Below are positions 43,558 through 53,108 of a stretch of DNA of 56,095 nucleotides, piece after piece; position 1 is the first letter of the stretch; each line of letters starts with the position of its first letter. Source of the DNA: Myxococcota bacterium (GTDB taxonomy: Bacteria > Myxococcota_A > Bradymonadia > UBA7976 > UBA1532). Below the pieces are notes generated by a model, which made no database searches, had not been told where the DNA came from, and saw nothing but the letters and a program-made list of their open reading frames with translations. The position numbers and the translations under genes were made by a program. The stretch is taken from positions 1-56,095 of the forward strand of contig JAKLJY010000050.1 of assembly GCA_023150895.1 (NCBI GenBank), written 5' to 3'.

Positions 43558-44573
43558 GGCGCCGCCTGGGCATCTACGGCGACGAAGCGGCGGTGGATCT
43601 CGCCGGCGGCCTCCCGGGCGCGTGTGTTCCCCTCCAGAAGAAGATCGGCATAGACCAGCGTGGGATGAACCGTGTCCGGCGTGTGCCCCTCGAGCGCCGC
43701 CGTCGCGGGGGCACGCCGCACGATGACGTTGCCCGAGGCGTCGGGAATCAGCGGGAGGGCCGAGAGCGCGGTCGCGTCCGGATCGCGGAGGTAGACCAGC
43801 GTGGCGTCGCCCCGATAGTAGCCGGTGAGGCGCCAGGCGGCCGCGGCGCCGCCCCACCGCCAGTCACCGACCCGGCTCAGCGCAGGCGCGAGGGCGGCTT
43901 CGACCTCCTCGGGGTTGCGGCCACGCGCCCGGTAACGACCGAGCCCGAGCCCCGGCAGGAGCGTCGGAAACCCGGCAACGAAGAGTTCGAGCATCGCCCG
44001 GTACCCGCCGTTCGCCCAGGTGGACCCGCCCCGCGTGCGGAGGAGGAGGCCCCGCGCTTCGAGCCGGTGACGGACGTCGTTGGCGGTCTGCGGGCTGACG
44101 CCCCCCGCGGCCTCGGCCAGCGAACGGGCCGTGGCGCTCACGAGTTCGGGTTTGGCGAGCAGCGCGGCGAAGACCCGGTAGGCGGGGCCGCGGAGAGCCT
44201 TCTCGCCCGGAGCGCGTTGCTCGGCGCGACGCCCCTGAACCCACGCGAAGTACCGGTCGCCGAGGCGCACGTGGCAGTTGCCCGCGAGGTCGACGAAATT
44301 CACACCCGCTGCGGCAAGCGCCTCGCCCGGGGTGCTGCCGATGACGGGCGCGAGCACCAGCAGACCTGGGCGGTGCGTGGCCGTGACCTTCATGTGCTCG
44401 ACGAGCGCGGCGTTCAACACGGAACCCCGGTACAGGACTGGCAGGTCCGTCTGGCCCTCGGGCGTGGTCAAACCCACGGCGTCCTTCGAGTGCAGGTGGA
44501 CTGCCCGCACGAACGGAAGCCGGGCGAGTCGGTCCAGATAGGGGCGCAGGTCGGGCTCTGCCATGTCCAGCAT
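43554..44573 (-). CDS. abiEi: AbiEi-family antitoxin / autorepressor
   Basis: This protein of about 339 residues has a wedge-like N-terminal part followed by ALVEHMKVTATHRPGLLVLAPV and AAGVNFVDLAGNCHVRLGDRYFAWVQGR (nuclease-like fold of the AbiEi family), then a winged-helix SLAEAAGGVSPQTANDVRHRLEARGLLLR for DNA binding (about 165-195). AbiEi proteins repress their own promoter through repeats and counter the toxin. Start choice is uncertain: a TTG at 44600, ATG 44573 (used here) or ATG 44564. Upstream repeats at 44582-44616 are the likely operator. Confidence 0.82.
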   Translation of the reverse strand: MLDMAEPDLRPYLDRLARLPFVRAVHLHSKDAVGLTTPEGQTDLPVLYRGSVLNAALVEHMKVTATHRPGLLVLAPVIGSTPGEALAAAGVNFVDLAGNCHVRLGDRYFAWVQGRRAEQRAPGEKALRGPAYRVFAALLAKPELVSATARSLAEAAGGVSPQTANDVRHRLEARGLLLRTRGGSTWANGGYRAMLELFVAGFPTLLPGLGLGRYRARGRNPEEVEAALAPALSRVGDWRWGGAAAAWRLTGYYRGDATLVYLRDPDATALSALPLIPDASGNVIVRRAPATAALEGHTPDTVHPTLVYADLLLEGNTRAREAAGEIHRRFVAVDAQAAP

Positions 44574-44581
44574 TCTGTCGC

Positions 44582-44616
44582 GTCCATGGGTAATGGACAA
44601 TCACATTCAATGGACA
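44582..44616. promoter_or_regulatory. AbiE operator candidate: inverted plus direct repeats
   Basis: GTCCAT-N5-ATGGAC (44582-44598) is a perfect dyad, and AATGGACA occurs at 44592-44599 and again at 44609-44616, a 17-base spacing. This pattern of repeats in front of the antitoxin gene is what an AbiEi autorepressor would bind. It lies 9-43 bases upstream of the chosen ATG. Confidence 0.55.
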
Positions 44617-44821
44617 GCGCACGACCGCTGCCCGCGGTTGCGCGCGCGTTCCCGGGGACAACGGTCGAGAACCTGCACCTCTCCTCGTCTGCGCCCACGG
44701 TCGGTCGTTCGCCCTGTTCGACCAGGCCTTGCGAAGACGGCGCCGCACAGACGGGGCGCGTGCCTCTGCTCGACGCTCGACCAGAACCCCGCGTCGGTGA
44801 GCCCTGGCCCCGGCCCCAGTT

Positions 44822-44842
44822 GCTTGTAGATTCGACGATGGT
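44822..44842. repeat. Right copy of a degenerate 21-bp direct repeat flanking the AbiE module
   Basis: This copy matches 42729-42749 at 18 of 21 positions in the same orientation. It overlaps the start of the AAA-DUF4143 remnant at 44838. Together they enclose the two AbiE genes and their operator (about 2.1 kb). Confidence 0.45.
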
Positions 44843-45496
44843 GAAGAGGGAATTTCAGTTGGGCTTTCACGCCTGTGACGAGGTCATCCGACGACGCCCG
44901 GAGGCGCCGGCCCCCGGCTGGTCGGCAAGACGACCCAAAGGCTGACGCTCGTCGCGGCGAGGGCGACCCTGCCGGGCTTTTGGGAAAGGCTCGTGGCACG
45001 AGCCGAGGCGGCCGCGCGCACCCGGGGACGGGCATTGCTCCTGCTCGAAGAGGCGTTCCTGGTCGCGTCTCTGCAGAAGTACACCGAGCGCCCCATCCGG
45101 CGCCGGGCGGCGCCACCGAAGCTCGTGACGCTGAACAACGCGCTCCTGGCCGTCGTCGACCCGGGTGGGGCCACCGATCCGGCGCGTTTCGGTGCATGGG
45201 TCGAGAACGCCTGCCTCGCGCACGCCTGGAACTCGGGTCAACGCGTCTCCTACTGGCGCGAGGAACCCGTCGAGGTCGACGCCGTGCTCGAAGGGAGCTG
45301 GGGCAAGTGGGCCCTCGAGGTGAAGACCGGTCGGTTCCGCGCCAGCGACCTCGCCGGGCTGCTGGCGTTCTGCCAACGCTTCCCGGACTTCCAGCCCCTG
45401 GTCCTCTGCGACGCGAGTGAGCGCGCGACCGCGGAGCGCGCGATGATAGCGGCGATCCCGTGGCAAGCGTTCTTGCTCGACGGCGTCGCGGGGGTT
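44838..45496 (+). pseudogene. Decayed AAA ATPase-DUF4143 gene
   Basis: Three pieces of one protein type remain. A start-like ATGGTGAAG (44838) leads MVKREFQLGFHACDEV. A frame change then gives a P-loop GPRLVGKTTQ (about 44910-44940). After that the ~200 residues of the AAA core are missing and the reading frame enters the C-terminal DUF4143 domain: PPKLVTLNNALLAVVDP, ARFGAWVENACLAHAW, VSYWREEPVEVDAVLEG and ALEVKTGRF (a PD-(D/E)xK-like E-V-D ... E-V-K). An open frame from 44993 continues into later sequence but lacks the ATPase. So the gene is dead by deletion and frameshift. No gene is seen at 44617-44837 or 45497-45626. Confidence 0.7.
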
Positions 45497-45626
45497 GCGG
45501 GGGGGATGAAGGGTCGGGGGCGCGGTCACGGCCTACGAGCGTCGGCGCGTTGCCGGGCGAGGCGGCCTGTCGTAGAAGGGACCCAACGGCCGACGACCAC
45601 GTCGGCTGTATCCCTCGCGACCGAGA

Positions 45627-48600
45627 GTGGAGATAGAGCAGGTGGAGCGATCGAGCGCATTCCGGGACCACGGCCAGCGGTGCCTCTTCGAGCCGATCGG
45701 CGAACAACTGGCCGGTTCGGAGGACTATCGACGCCTGGCGTCGCGAAGCCGACCGCTGCTCGTCCTCGGGGACCGCCTCGACGCCCTGTTCCGGGACGAC
45801 GACGGGCTCGGCAATGCAGCCCGGTTCGCCCGGGCGATGGCGGACGCGGACGAAGAGCGACGCCTCGACGGCATGCTCCACGCGCTCGAAGGCTGGCTGA
45901 AAGCCGCTCTTCGGATGGTCCGCCCGGAGGTCGTCGAGCGATGGCGCCGGGACGGGAAGCGAGACAACCTGTTCGACGTGCTCAAAGCGCTGGAACTCGT
46001 TCCGCATCACGAACTGGAGTTCGGCCTCGACGAGGCCCACAGAATCCCGTGCCCGATTCGACGCGCGATCTTCACGGCGAAGGAGCTTCGAAATCCGGAG
46101 ACCCATCACTGCGCCCGACTGCGCCCTTCCGAACGGGAGAATCTCCGGACCGGCATTGCCGCGACCGTGGTCGCGACGCTGTCGCGACATGAAACGTCGC
46201 TGCGCGCGGCGACGCAGCGGTTGTTGCTGCCCCTCGAGGACAGCGCGCAGGCGCGTCGACACTGCAGTGCGATGGCTCAGGAGCGCAATCATCACCTTTC
46301 GGCGTTCGGCGGACGGGAGGAGTTTCTCACGCGGCTCGACGAGGCGGCCAGCAAGGTCTCGTCGGACGTGCCGACGTCGGTCGTGGTCCTCCACGGGCCG
46401 CAGGGACAGGGAAAGAGCGCGCTGGTCGCTCAGTGGACGCAGAGGCTGGCCGCCCGCATGCGACCGGGGGCGTCCGCCACCGCGAGCGGGCCGTCGGAGG
46501 GACCGAGCGCCCCCCCGTGGCTCCCCGGGCCGCTGATCCACCTGGGCAAGGTGACCGGCGATCCGCGCGGCATCGCCCACGCCCTGCTCTGGCAGGCGAA
46601 CGCACTGCTGCTCGAGCCGGTCGCCATCCCGCGCAGCGATGGAGAAGGACGCGGGGCGTTGCGCCCGCGTGCGCACGTGACCCGTCGGTCCATCGGCGAT
46701 CTCCGGGACGGACCCGCCGCCGTCCTTCGCCACCCCACCTTCGAGGACACCGGGTTCGACGTCGAGTTCGCCTGGTCCGCCGAGCCGACGAACGCCACCC
46801 CCGAGCAGTGGTGTCTGGCCCTGTTCGAGGCGCTCGAACGATTGGTGCGGGAGCGTGGCCCGACGATTCTCGTGGTCGACGCGGTCGACGAGATTCTCCG
46901 AACTCACGCCGAGGGCCTCGAGGCCCTGCCCGTTCACTGGCCGCCGGGCATGCTCGTCGTCTTGACCGTGCGGACCGGGCCCCACCTCGCGAAGATTGTG
47001 GAGCGCTGGCACCACGCGGACACCTGGCCCGTCTCGAAGATGACCCCCGCGGACGTGGCCGCGCTGCTTAACCTCGAACCCGAAGACACCCGCGCACAGG
47101 TGCTCGCGGAGAAGACCTCCGGGTGGCCGCCGGCGGTGCGTGACTTGCTCCGACAGATCCAGGCGGGAAGACCCGTGAACGAGCTCGAAGCCAAGGTGCC
47201 GGACCAGATCCTCGGCGAGATGGCCGCACGATGGTCGGGCGATCTTGAGTCGCTGCTGCTCGCTCTCGCGTTGCTCGAACCGTGCGCCGGACTTCGCCTC
47301 GAGGACCTCAAGTCCTGGTGGGCGGACACGCACGGCAGGCGCTTGCTTGCCCCAGCGCTCCGTCGGCTGCTCGAGCCGGTTCAGGAGCAACTCAGCCCGC
47401 TCGCGGACACGGAAGCCAGCATCCGCCTCGTCCTGGCGACGTTCGGCGAGTATCTGAGGACGCGGTACTTCGTCGAATCCGACCTGCGAGAGGGCTTCGA
47501 ACACCTGCTCAGCTGGGTCGCACGGACGATGCCCGACAACGACGATCTCATCGTCGGGCCCCTCTTGTACTGGTCCCGACAGTGGCGCCTCACCGTGCAA
47601 GACAGCCCGGGGCTGCAGGCGGTGTTCGAGGCGCTCCATGCGACCGTACCGGCCGGCACCGGCACGGAGCGGGATGAACGGGAGGAGGCTCGGGGTCGGC
47701 GGCGGAAGCGCGTCGCTGTTGAGAATGAGCCGCTCTTCGTCGAAGGCCTACGGCACGCGGTGCGCTGCGACTTGCCCGAGGCGATGGCGTGGATGGGTGA
47801 ATGGTTGCTCGATGGCGACGGTCTCGCTGCAGACCCGGTGGAGGGCGTACGGCTGCTTCGGCGAGCGGCGGATCAGGAGTGCGCTTCCGCGATGTCGTTT
47901 CTGGGCTCTAGGCTGCTCGACGGGCGCGGCGTTGCCCGCGACCCTGTCGAGGGAGAACTGTGGCTCCGACGTGCCGCGGATGACAAGGACGTTCCCGCGA
48001 TGATCGAACTCGGCTGGCGCCTCCTCGATGGGCATACGCTGACCGCCGATTCCGTCGAGGGAGAGATCTGGCTCCGACGCGCCGCGGACGAAAAGGACGT
48101 CCTCGCCATGTATGCTCTCGGCCTGCGCCTCCTCAACGGAGATGTGCTGAATCCTGATGCCGCAGAGGGGGAGATGTGGCTCAGACGCGCCGCGGACGAG
48201 AGATATGCCCTCGCGATGTGGGAACTCGGCGTGCGCCTCCTAGATGGTCATTCGTTGACCCCCCATCCCGTCGAAGGGGAGATGTGGCTCCGACGCGCCG
48301 CGGAGGAGCACGACAAATCCGCCATGCTGGACCTCGGCAAGCGACTTCTTCACGGACGCGGACTCACTCGCGATCCCGGTGAGGGCGAGAAGTGGGTCGA
48401 TGCCGCGATCAATGGGTCCACCGACTCCGATGATGCACTCTACGACATCGCCATGGAGTTCTACCTCGCTCGCGACCTTGCTGCCGCGTCGTCGTGGTTT
48501 CGCCGCGGGAGTCTCTACCCAAAGTGCGCAACCGCTCTACTCTACATGTGGCGCCGCGGCCAATTGTGCCTCGCCGAAGGCGTGCATGTAGACATCGCCG

Positions 48601-48932
48601 ACCTCATCGCCGGCCCGCTCGCTGCTCTACCCGGCATCGCCGCTGTAAACATCGCCCTCTGCCACGCCGCCGGGCTTCTTGGTGAGGCCGACTGGGCTGC
48701 CGCTGCGTCCTGCGCGAAGCAGGCGAGCGACCCCGAAGAGGCATGTGAACTCTGGTCCGAACTCGCAGCAGAAGGCGACGGCGAAGGAGACCTCGTCGTC
48801 GCCTGGATGGCCGCGTTGCACGGGCTGCCCGATCCGGACGGCCTCAGCGTCGCAGATCGACTGTCAAGCGCGCGCGAACGCGGCTGGGCGGTGCCGGCGG
48901 ATCATGCGGAGCTTCTGGCATCGATGACCTGA
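45627..48932 (+). CDS. HEPN-NACHT/STAND NTPase-Sel1 repeat protein, predicted immune effector
   Basis: This 1101-residue protein has three parts. Residues 1-200 are helical, with KELRNPETHH around 153-161: the R-N-x-x-x-H motif of HEPN ribonucleases. Residues about 230-660 form a P-loop NTPase with Walker A LHGPQGQGKSAL (257-264) and Walker B TILVVDAVDE (415-422) in the hhhhDxxDE form of NACHT/STAND proteins, then helical segments. Residues about 717-930 hold six Sel1-like 36-residue repeats (each with LLDG ... WLRRAAD), then a helical tail. This effector-NTPase-sensor order is that of bacterial NLR-like antiphage proteins. GTG at 45627 is used; GTG 45642 has the better ribosome site. It sits by AbiE and a pseudogene. 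Confidence 0.82.
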   Translation: MEIEQVERSSAFRDHGQRCLFEPIGEQLAGSEDYRRLASRSRPLLVLGDRLDALFRDDDGLGNAARFARAMADADEERRLDGMLHALEGWLKAALRMVRPEVVERWRRDGKRDNLFDVLKALELVPHHELEFGLDEAHRIPCPIRRAIFTAKELRNPETHHCARLRPSERENLRTGIAATVVATLSRHETSLRAATQRLLLPLEDSAQARRHCSAMAQERNHHLSAFGGREEFLTRLDEAASKVSSDVPTSVVVLHGPQGQGKSALVAQWTQRLAARMRPGASATASGPSEGPSAPPWLPGPLIHLGKVTGDPRGIAHALLWQANALLLEPVAIPRSDGEGRGALRPRAHVTRRSIGDLRDGPAAVLRHPTFEDTGFDVEFAWSAEPTNATPEQWCLALFEALERLVRERGPTILVVDAVDEILRTHAEGLEALPVHWPPGMLVVLTVRTGPHLAKIVERWHHADTWPVSKMTPADVAALLNLEPEDTRAQVLAEKTSGWPPAVRDLLRQIQAGRPVNELEAKVPDQILGEMAARWSGDLESLLLALALLEPCAGLRLEDLKSWWADTHGRRLLAPALRRLLEPVQEQLSPLADTEASIRLVLATFGEYLRTRYFVESDLREGFEHLLSWVARTMPDNDDLIVGPLLYWSRQWRLTVQDSPGLQAVFEALHATVPAGTGTERDEREEARGRRRKRVAVENEPLFVEGLRHAVRCDLPEAMAWMGEWLLDGDGLAADPVEGVRLLRRAADQECASAMSFLGSRLLDGRGVARDPVEGELWLRRAADDKDVPAMIELGWRLLDGHTLTADSVEGEIWLRRAADEKDVLAMYALGLRLLNGDVLNPDAAEGEMWLRRAADERYALAMWELGVRLLDGHSLTPHPVEGEMWLRRAAEEHDKSAMLDLGKRLLHGRGLTRDPGEGEKWVDAAINGSTDSDDALYDIAMEFYLARDLAAASSWFRRGSLYPKCATALLYMWRRGQLCLAEGVHVDIADLIAGPLAALPGIAAVNIALCHAAGLLGEADWAAAASCAKQASDPEEACELWSELAAEGDGEGDLVVAWMAALHGLPDPDGLSVADRLSSARERGWAVPADHAELLASMT

Positions 48933-48952
48933 GTCACCGGCGCCCCCTCGAC

Positions 48953-50479
<1,527 letters not shown>

Positions 50480-50490
50480 GTCGATGGCTC

Positions 50491-51777
50491 TCAGTCTGCT
50501 TCTTCGAAAAAGTCGTCGTCCTGGAAGATGAAGCGCATCTCCGCGATGCGGGCCTCGCCGATCCGGGTCAACTGCTCGGTGATGCTGGGGAATCGGGCCG
50601 TCACGGCGTCGAGCACGGGGCGGGTGAGTTCGAGGACGGCGGTGGGGGCGTTCGTGCGCACGGTGGCCGTGGCCGGCTGGCCGGTGAGCAGCGCGATCTC
50701 GCCGAAGACCTGTCCGGGGCCGAGGACGGCGATGCGGGCCGGGGCCTCGTCGGTGCCGTCGGGCGCGGTCTCGGCGCGCCAGACCTCGACCCCGCCGCTG
50801 ATGACGACACGCAGGGCCTTGCCCTCGCCGCCCTGCTTGGTGACGACGACGCCGGCCGGCAGGTCGCGCACCGTGAAGACCTCGAGGAGGGCCGCGCGGG
50901 CGGCGGGCTCGAGGTCGCGGAAGAGGGGCGAGGTGGTCAGCAGCATCTGCACGAGGCGCTGCCGCGTGAACTCGGCCAGGGCGGCCTGCACGGCCGGGAC
51001 GGCGGCGGCCACCGCGCGCAGGCCGGCGACGTCGAGGCGCAGGGCTTCGACCTCGCTCAGCGCCCGGACGGTGGCCGTACGCGGCCGGTCGAGCACCAGG
51101 GCCATCTCGCCCAGAACGGCGCCGTCGGCCACGCGGCCGAGGGTCACGGTGGGGCGATCGGGGTCGTCCTTGGTGATCTCCAGCACGCCGTGGACGACCA
51201 GATACAGGGCGTCCGCGGTCTGTCCCTCGGCCATGAGGACCTCGCCGGCAAACAGCGAGCGCCGCGAGACGTGCGGGAGAAGCGCACGCAGGGCGTCGGC
51301 GTCGAGCAGCGAGAGCAGGGGCATGGGGGGCAGCGGCCCGACGACGGGCTGTTCGGGCGCGTCGGGCGGGGCGGCGCCGGGCGTCGCGGCCGGCACGGGA
51401 CCGCCGTCGTTCGCTCGGAGAAGGGGGGGCGCGCTGCGCAGCGTCTTGCCGAGGCGCGGCGCGCCGACCAGGTAGTCGCCGAGCAGGGCCGCGGGATCGG
51501 TGCCCTCGACCCCGAGCGCCGCCGCGAGGGCGACGAGCGGGCGCCCGCTGACGAGCGCGGCGTCGACGAGCTGCAGGGCGGTGGTCTCGAGCGCGTCGGT
51601 GTCGGCGCCGCCGGCCCGACCGGCCGCGTCCAGAAACCGCAGGCGCCACGCCGGGTTGGCCGGCTCGTGGAAGACCAGCCGGCGCCAGTGCTCCGCGGCC
51701 GCCGCGGCGTCGCCGACCTGCGCCGCGGCCTGCGCCGCGCCCGCGATCCCCGAGATCGTCTGGTTCGAGTCGTCCAT
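50491..51777 (-). CDS. Dual cyclic-nucleotide-binding domain protein
   Basis: This 428-residue cytoplasmic protein has a helical TPR-like N-terminus (about 1-90), a Pro-rich linker and two cNMP-binding domains. The first (about 160-280) has the full phosphate cassette LGEMALVLDRPRTATVRA with its Arg, so it can bind cAMP or cGMP. The second (about 290-410) has FGEIALLTGQPATATVRT, where the Arg is replaced by Ala, so binding is doubtful. No HTH or kinase domain follows, so it is a sensor or scaffold. It is upstream of cysS and shares the transcript. A strong promoter lies at 51848-51877. Confidence 0.87.
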   Translation of the reverse strand: MDDSNQTISGIAGAAQAAAQVGDAAAAAEHWRRLVFHEPANPAWRLRFLDAAGRAGGADTDALETTALQLVDAALVSGRPLVALAAALGVEGTDPAALLGDYLVGAPRLGKTLRSAPPLLRANDGGPVPAATPGAAPPDAPEQPVVGPLPPMPLLSLLDADALRALLPHVSRRSLFAGEVLMAEGQTADALYLVVHGVLEITKDDPDRPTVTLGRVADGAVLGEMALVLDRPRTATVRALSEVEALRLDVAGLRAVAAAVPAVQAALAEFTRQRLVQMLLTTSPLFRDLEPAARAALLEVFTVRDLPAGVVVTKQGGEGKALRVVISGGVEVWRAETAPDGTDEAPARIAVLGPGQVFGEIALLTGQPATATVRTNAPTAVLELTRPVLDAVTARFPSITEQLTRIGEARIAEMRFIFQDDDFFEEAD

Positions 51778-51847
51778 GCACTCCCCCGCTCAACGCGCGT
51801 CCCGTACCGGTCAGGCCGTCCCCTGCCGGCAAGCCGGCGGGCGGCGC

Positions 51848-51877
51848 ATCATAGGCGCCGCGAGGTCTGCCGCGCAA
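51848..51877 (-). promoter_or_regulatory. Promoter for the cNMP protein-cysS operon
   Basis: On the minus strand TTGCGC (51872-51877) and TATGAT (51848-51853) are 18 bases apart. TATGAT matches the -10 consensus at five of six positions. It lies 70 bases upstream of the ATG in the 223-base divergent gap with the zinc-ribbon gene. Confidence 0.55.
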
Positions 51878-52000
51878 TGCGCCGCCCCCCCCGAGAGTTG
51901 ACCGACGGCCGACCCCGTGTGAGGATGCCGCAGTCCGGCTCGGGGCGTGGCGTACGGCGCGCCGTGCCCTCGAACGGTCGACGTGTCCAGAGGAATCCCC

Positions 52001-52960
52001 ATGGTGGTTTGTCCACAGTGTCACGGCGAGACGCCCGACAACACGACGTTCTGCGTCAACTGCGGCCACAAGATGCCCGCCACGGGCGGCGCGCAATCGA
52101 CGCAGTTCGGCATGCCGCTCCTGCGTCCCGCCGCGGCCCCGGCGTCGGAGCGGGCCGGCGGGCCGGCCACCACGCAGTTCGGTCCGGACGAGCTCTCCGC
52201 GCTGGCCCTCGCGGCGCAGGAGGCCGGCCTCGATGAGCCCGAGCCCCCGAAACCGAGCCTCATGGCGGGTCTGCCCCGCCCGCCCGTCAGCTCGGCGCCG
52301 TCTCCGCTGACGGCCTCGACCGGCCTGAAGGCCCCCATCACGCCGAAGCCGATGCCGGCGTTCTCGCCCAAACCGGTCCCCGCACCCGGGCCGGGTGCGG
52401 CACAGGCCCCCGCCGCGCGCCGTACCGTGATGGGCATGCCGCTGATGGGCGCGAGCGCCCCCCCCGCCCCGGCCGAGCCGGAGGTCGCCGAGGCGCCCCC
52501 CGCCGCCGCCCCCACCGGTTCGATCGAGCTCGGCGGCGCGTCCGCCATCCTCTCGATGGACAGCCTCGTCAACGACCTGCTCAATGCGCCGCCCGTCAGC
52601 GCCGCGCCGGCCCCGGCGGCCGCCCAAGCCGGCGCCTCGGCCGCGAACCCGACCGCGGCGTCGCCCGGTCCCGCCGCCCCCGCCTCCGAGCCGGCCCTCG
52701 CCCCCACTCAGACGGCCCCCGTGGCCGCCGCCCCGGTGCCGACGGCGTCGGTCTCGCCGTCCGCCGCCACGGCGCCGAAGCCGTCCGTGCGGGTGCGCCG
52801 CGATCCCCTCCCCACGCAGGACACCGAGCCGACGGGCGTCGATGTGCCGCGCACGAATACGGCGGATCTCCAGGTGCCGACGAAGAGCATGCTGCCCGTC
52901 GTCATCGGCGTCGTCGTGCTCGCCGCGGCCGCCGCGGCGTTCTTCCTGCTGCGCGGCTGA
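52001..52960 (+). CDS. Zinc-ribbon, Ala/Pro-rich membrane protein
   Basis: This 319-residue protein begins MVVCPQCHGETPDNTTFCVNCG, a four-Cys zinc ribbon. A long disordered Ala/Pro region (about 30-295) follows, with two short repeats of a T-Q-F-G and G-M-P-L element (e.g. STQFGMPLL, TVMGMPLMG) that may be linear binding motifs. It ends with a hydrophobic anchor (SMLPVVIGVVVLAAAAAAFFLLRG). The ribbon is therefore cytoplasmic and the protein tail-anchored in the inner membrane. Similar zinc-ribbon/disordered/TM proteins are common in myxobacteria; the role is unknown. AGAGGA precedes the ATG, and TTGACC at 51898-51903 could be its -35. Confidence 0.72.
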   Translation: MVVCPQCHGETPDNTTFCVNCGHKMPATGGAQSTQFGMPLLRPAAAPASERAGGPATTQFGPDELSALALAAQEAGLDEPEPPKPSLMAGLPRPPVSSAPSPLTASTGLKAPITPKPMPAFSPKPVPAPGPGAAQAPAARRTVMGMPLMGASAPPAPAEPEVAEAPPAAAPTGSIELGGASAILSMDSLVNDLLNAPPVSAAPAPAAAQAGASAANPTAASPGPAAPASEPALAPTQTAPVAAAPVPTASVSPSAATAPKPSVRVRRDPLPTQDTEPTGVDVPRTNTADLQVPTKSMLPVVIGVVVLAAAAAAFFLLRG

Positions 52961-53108
52961 ACATCCGGGCGCGCGACCGCGTCCGTACGGCTGAAGACGT
53001 CTTGCACCCGGTCACGCCGGAAATTGTGGAGTCGTGCCCTCCGCCGGTACGATGTCCGCCATCTGCGAACCGGGGACCGACGTCGTGAAAAACACGAGGG
53101 AGTACACC

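Noticed and set aside
44607..47639. A 1010-codon minus-strand frame opposite the HEPN-NTPase gene
   Set aside because: It has no recognisable motif, while the plus strand shows HEPN, P-loop and Sel1 motifs in one frame.
51898..51926. TTGACC with a GAGGAT box as a full promoter for the zinc-ribbon gene
   Set aside because: The -10 is a poor match (three of six); I list only the -35 as a possibility.
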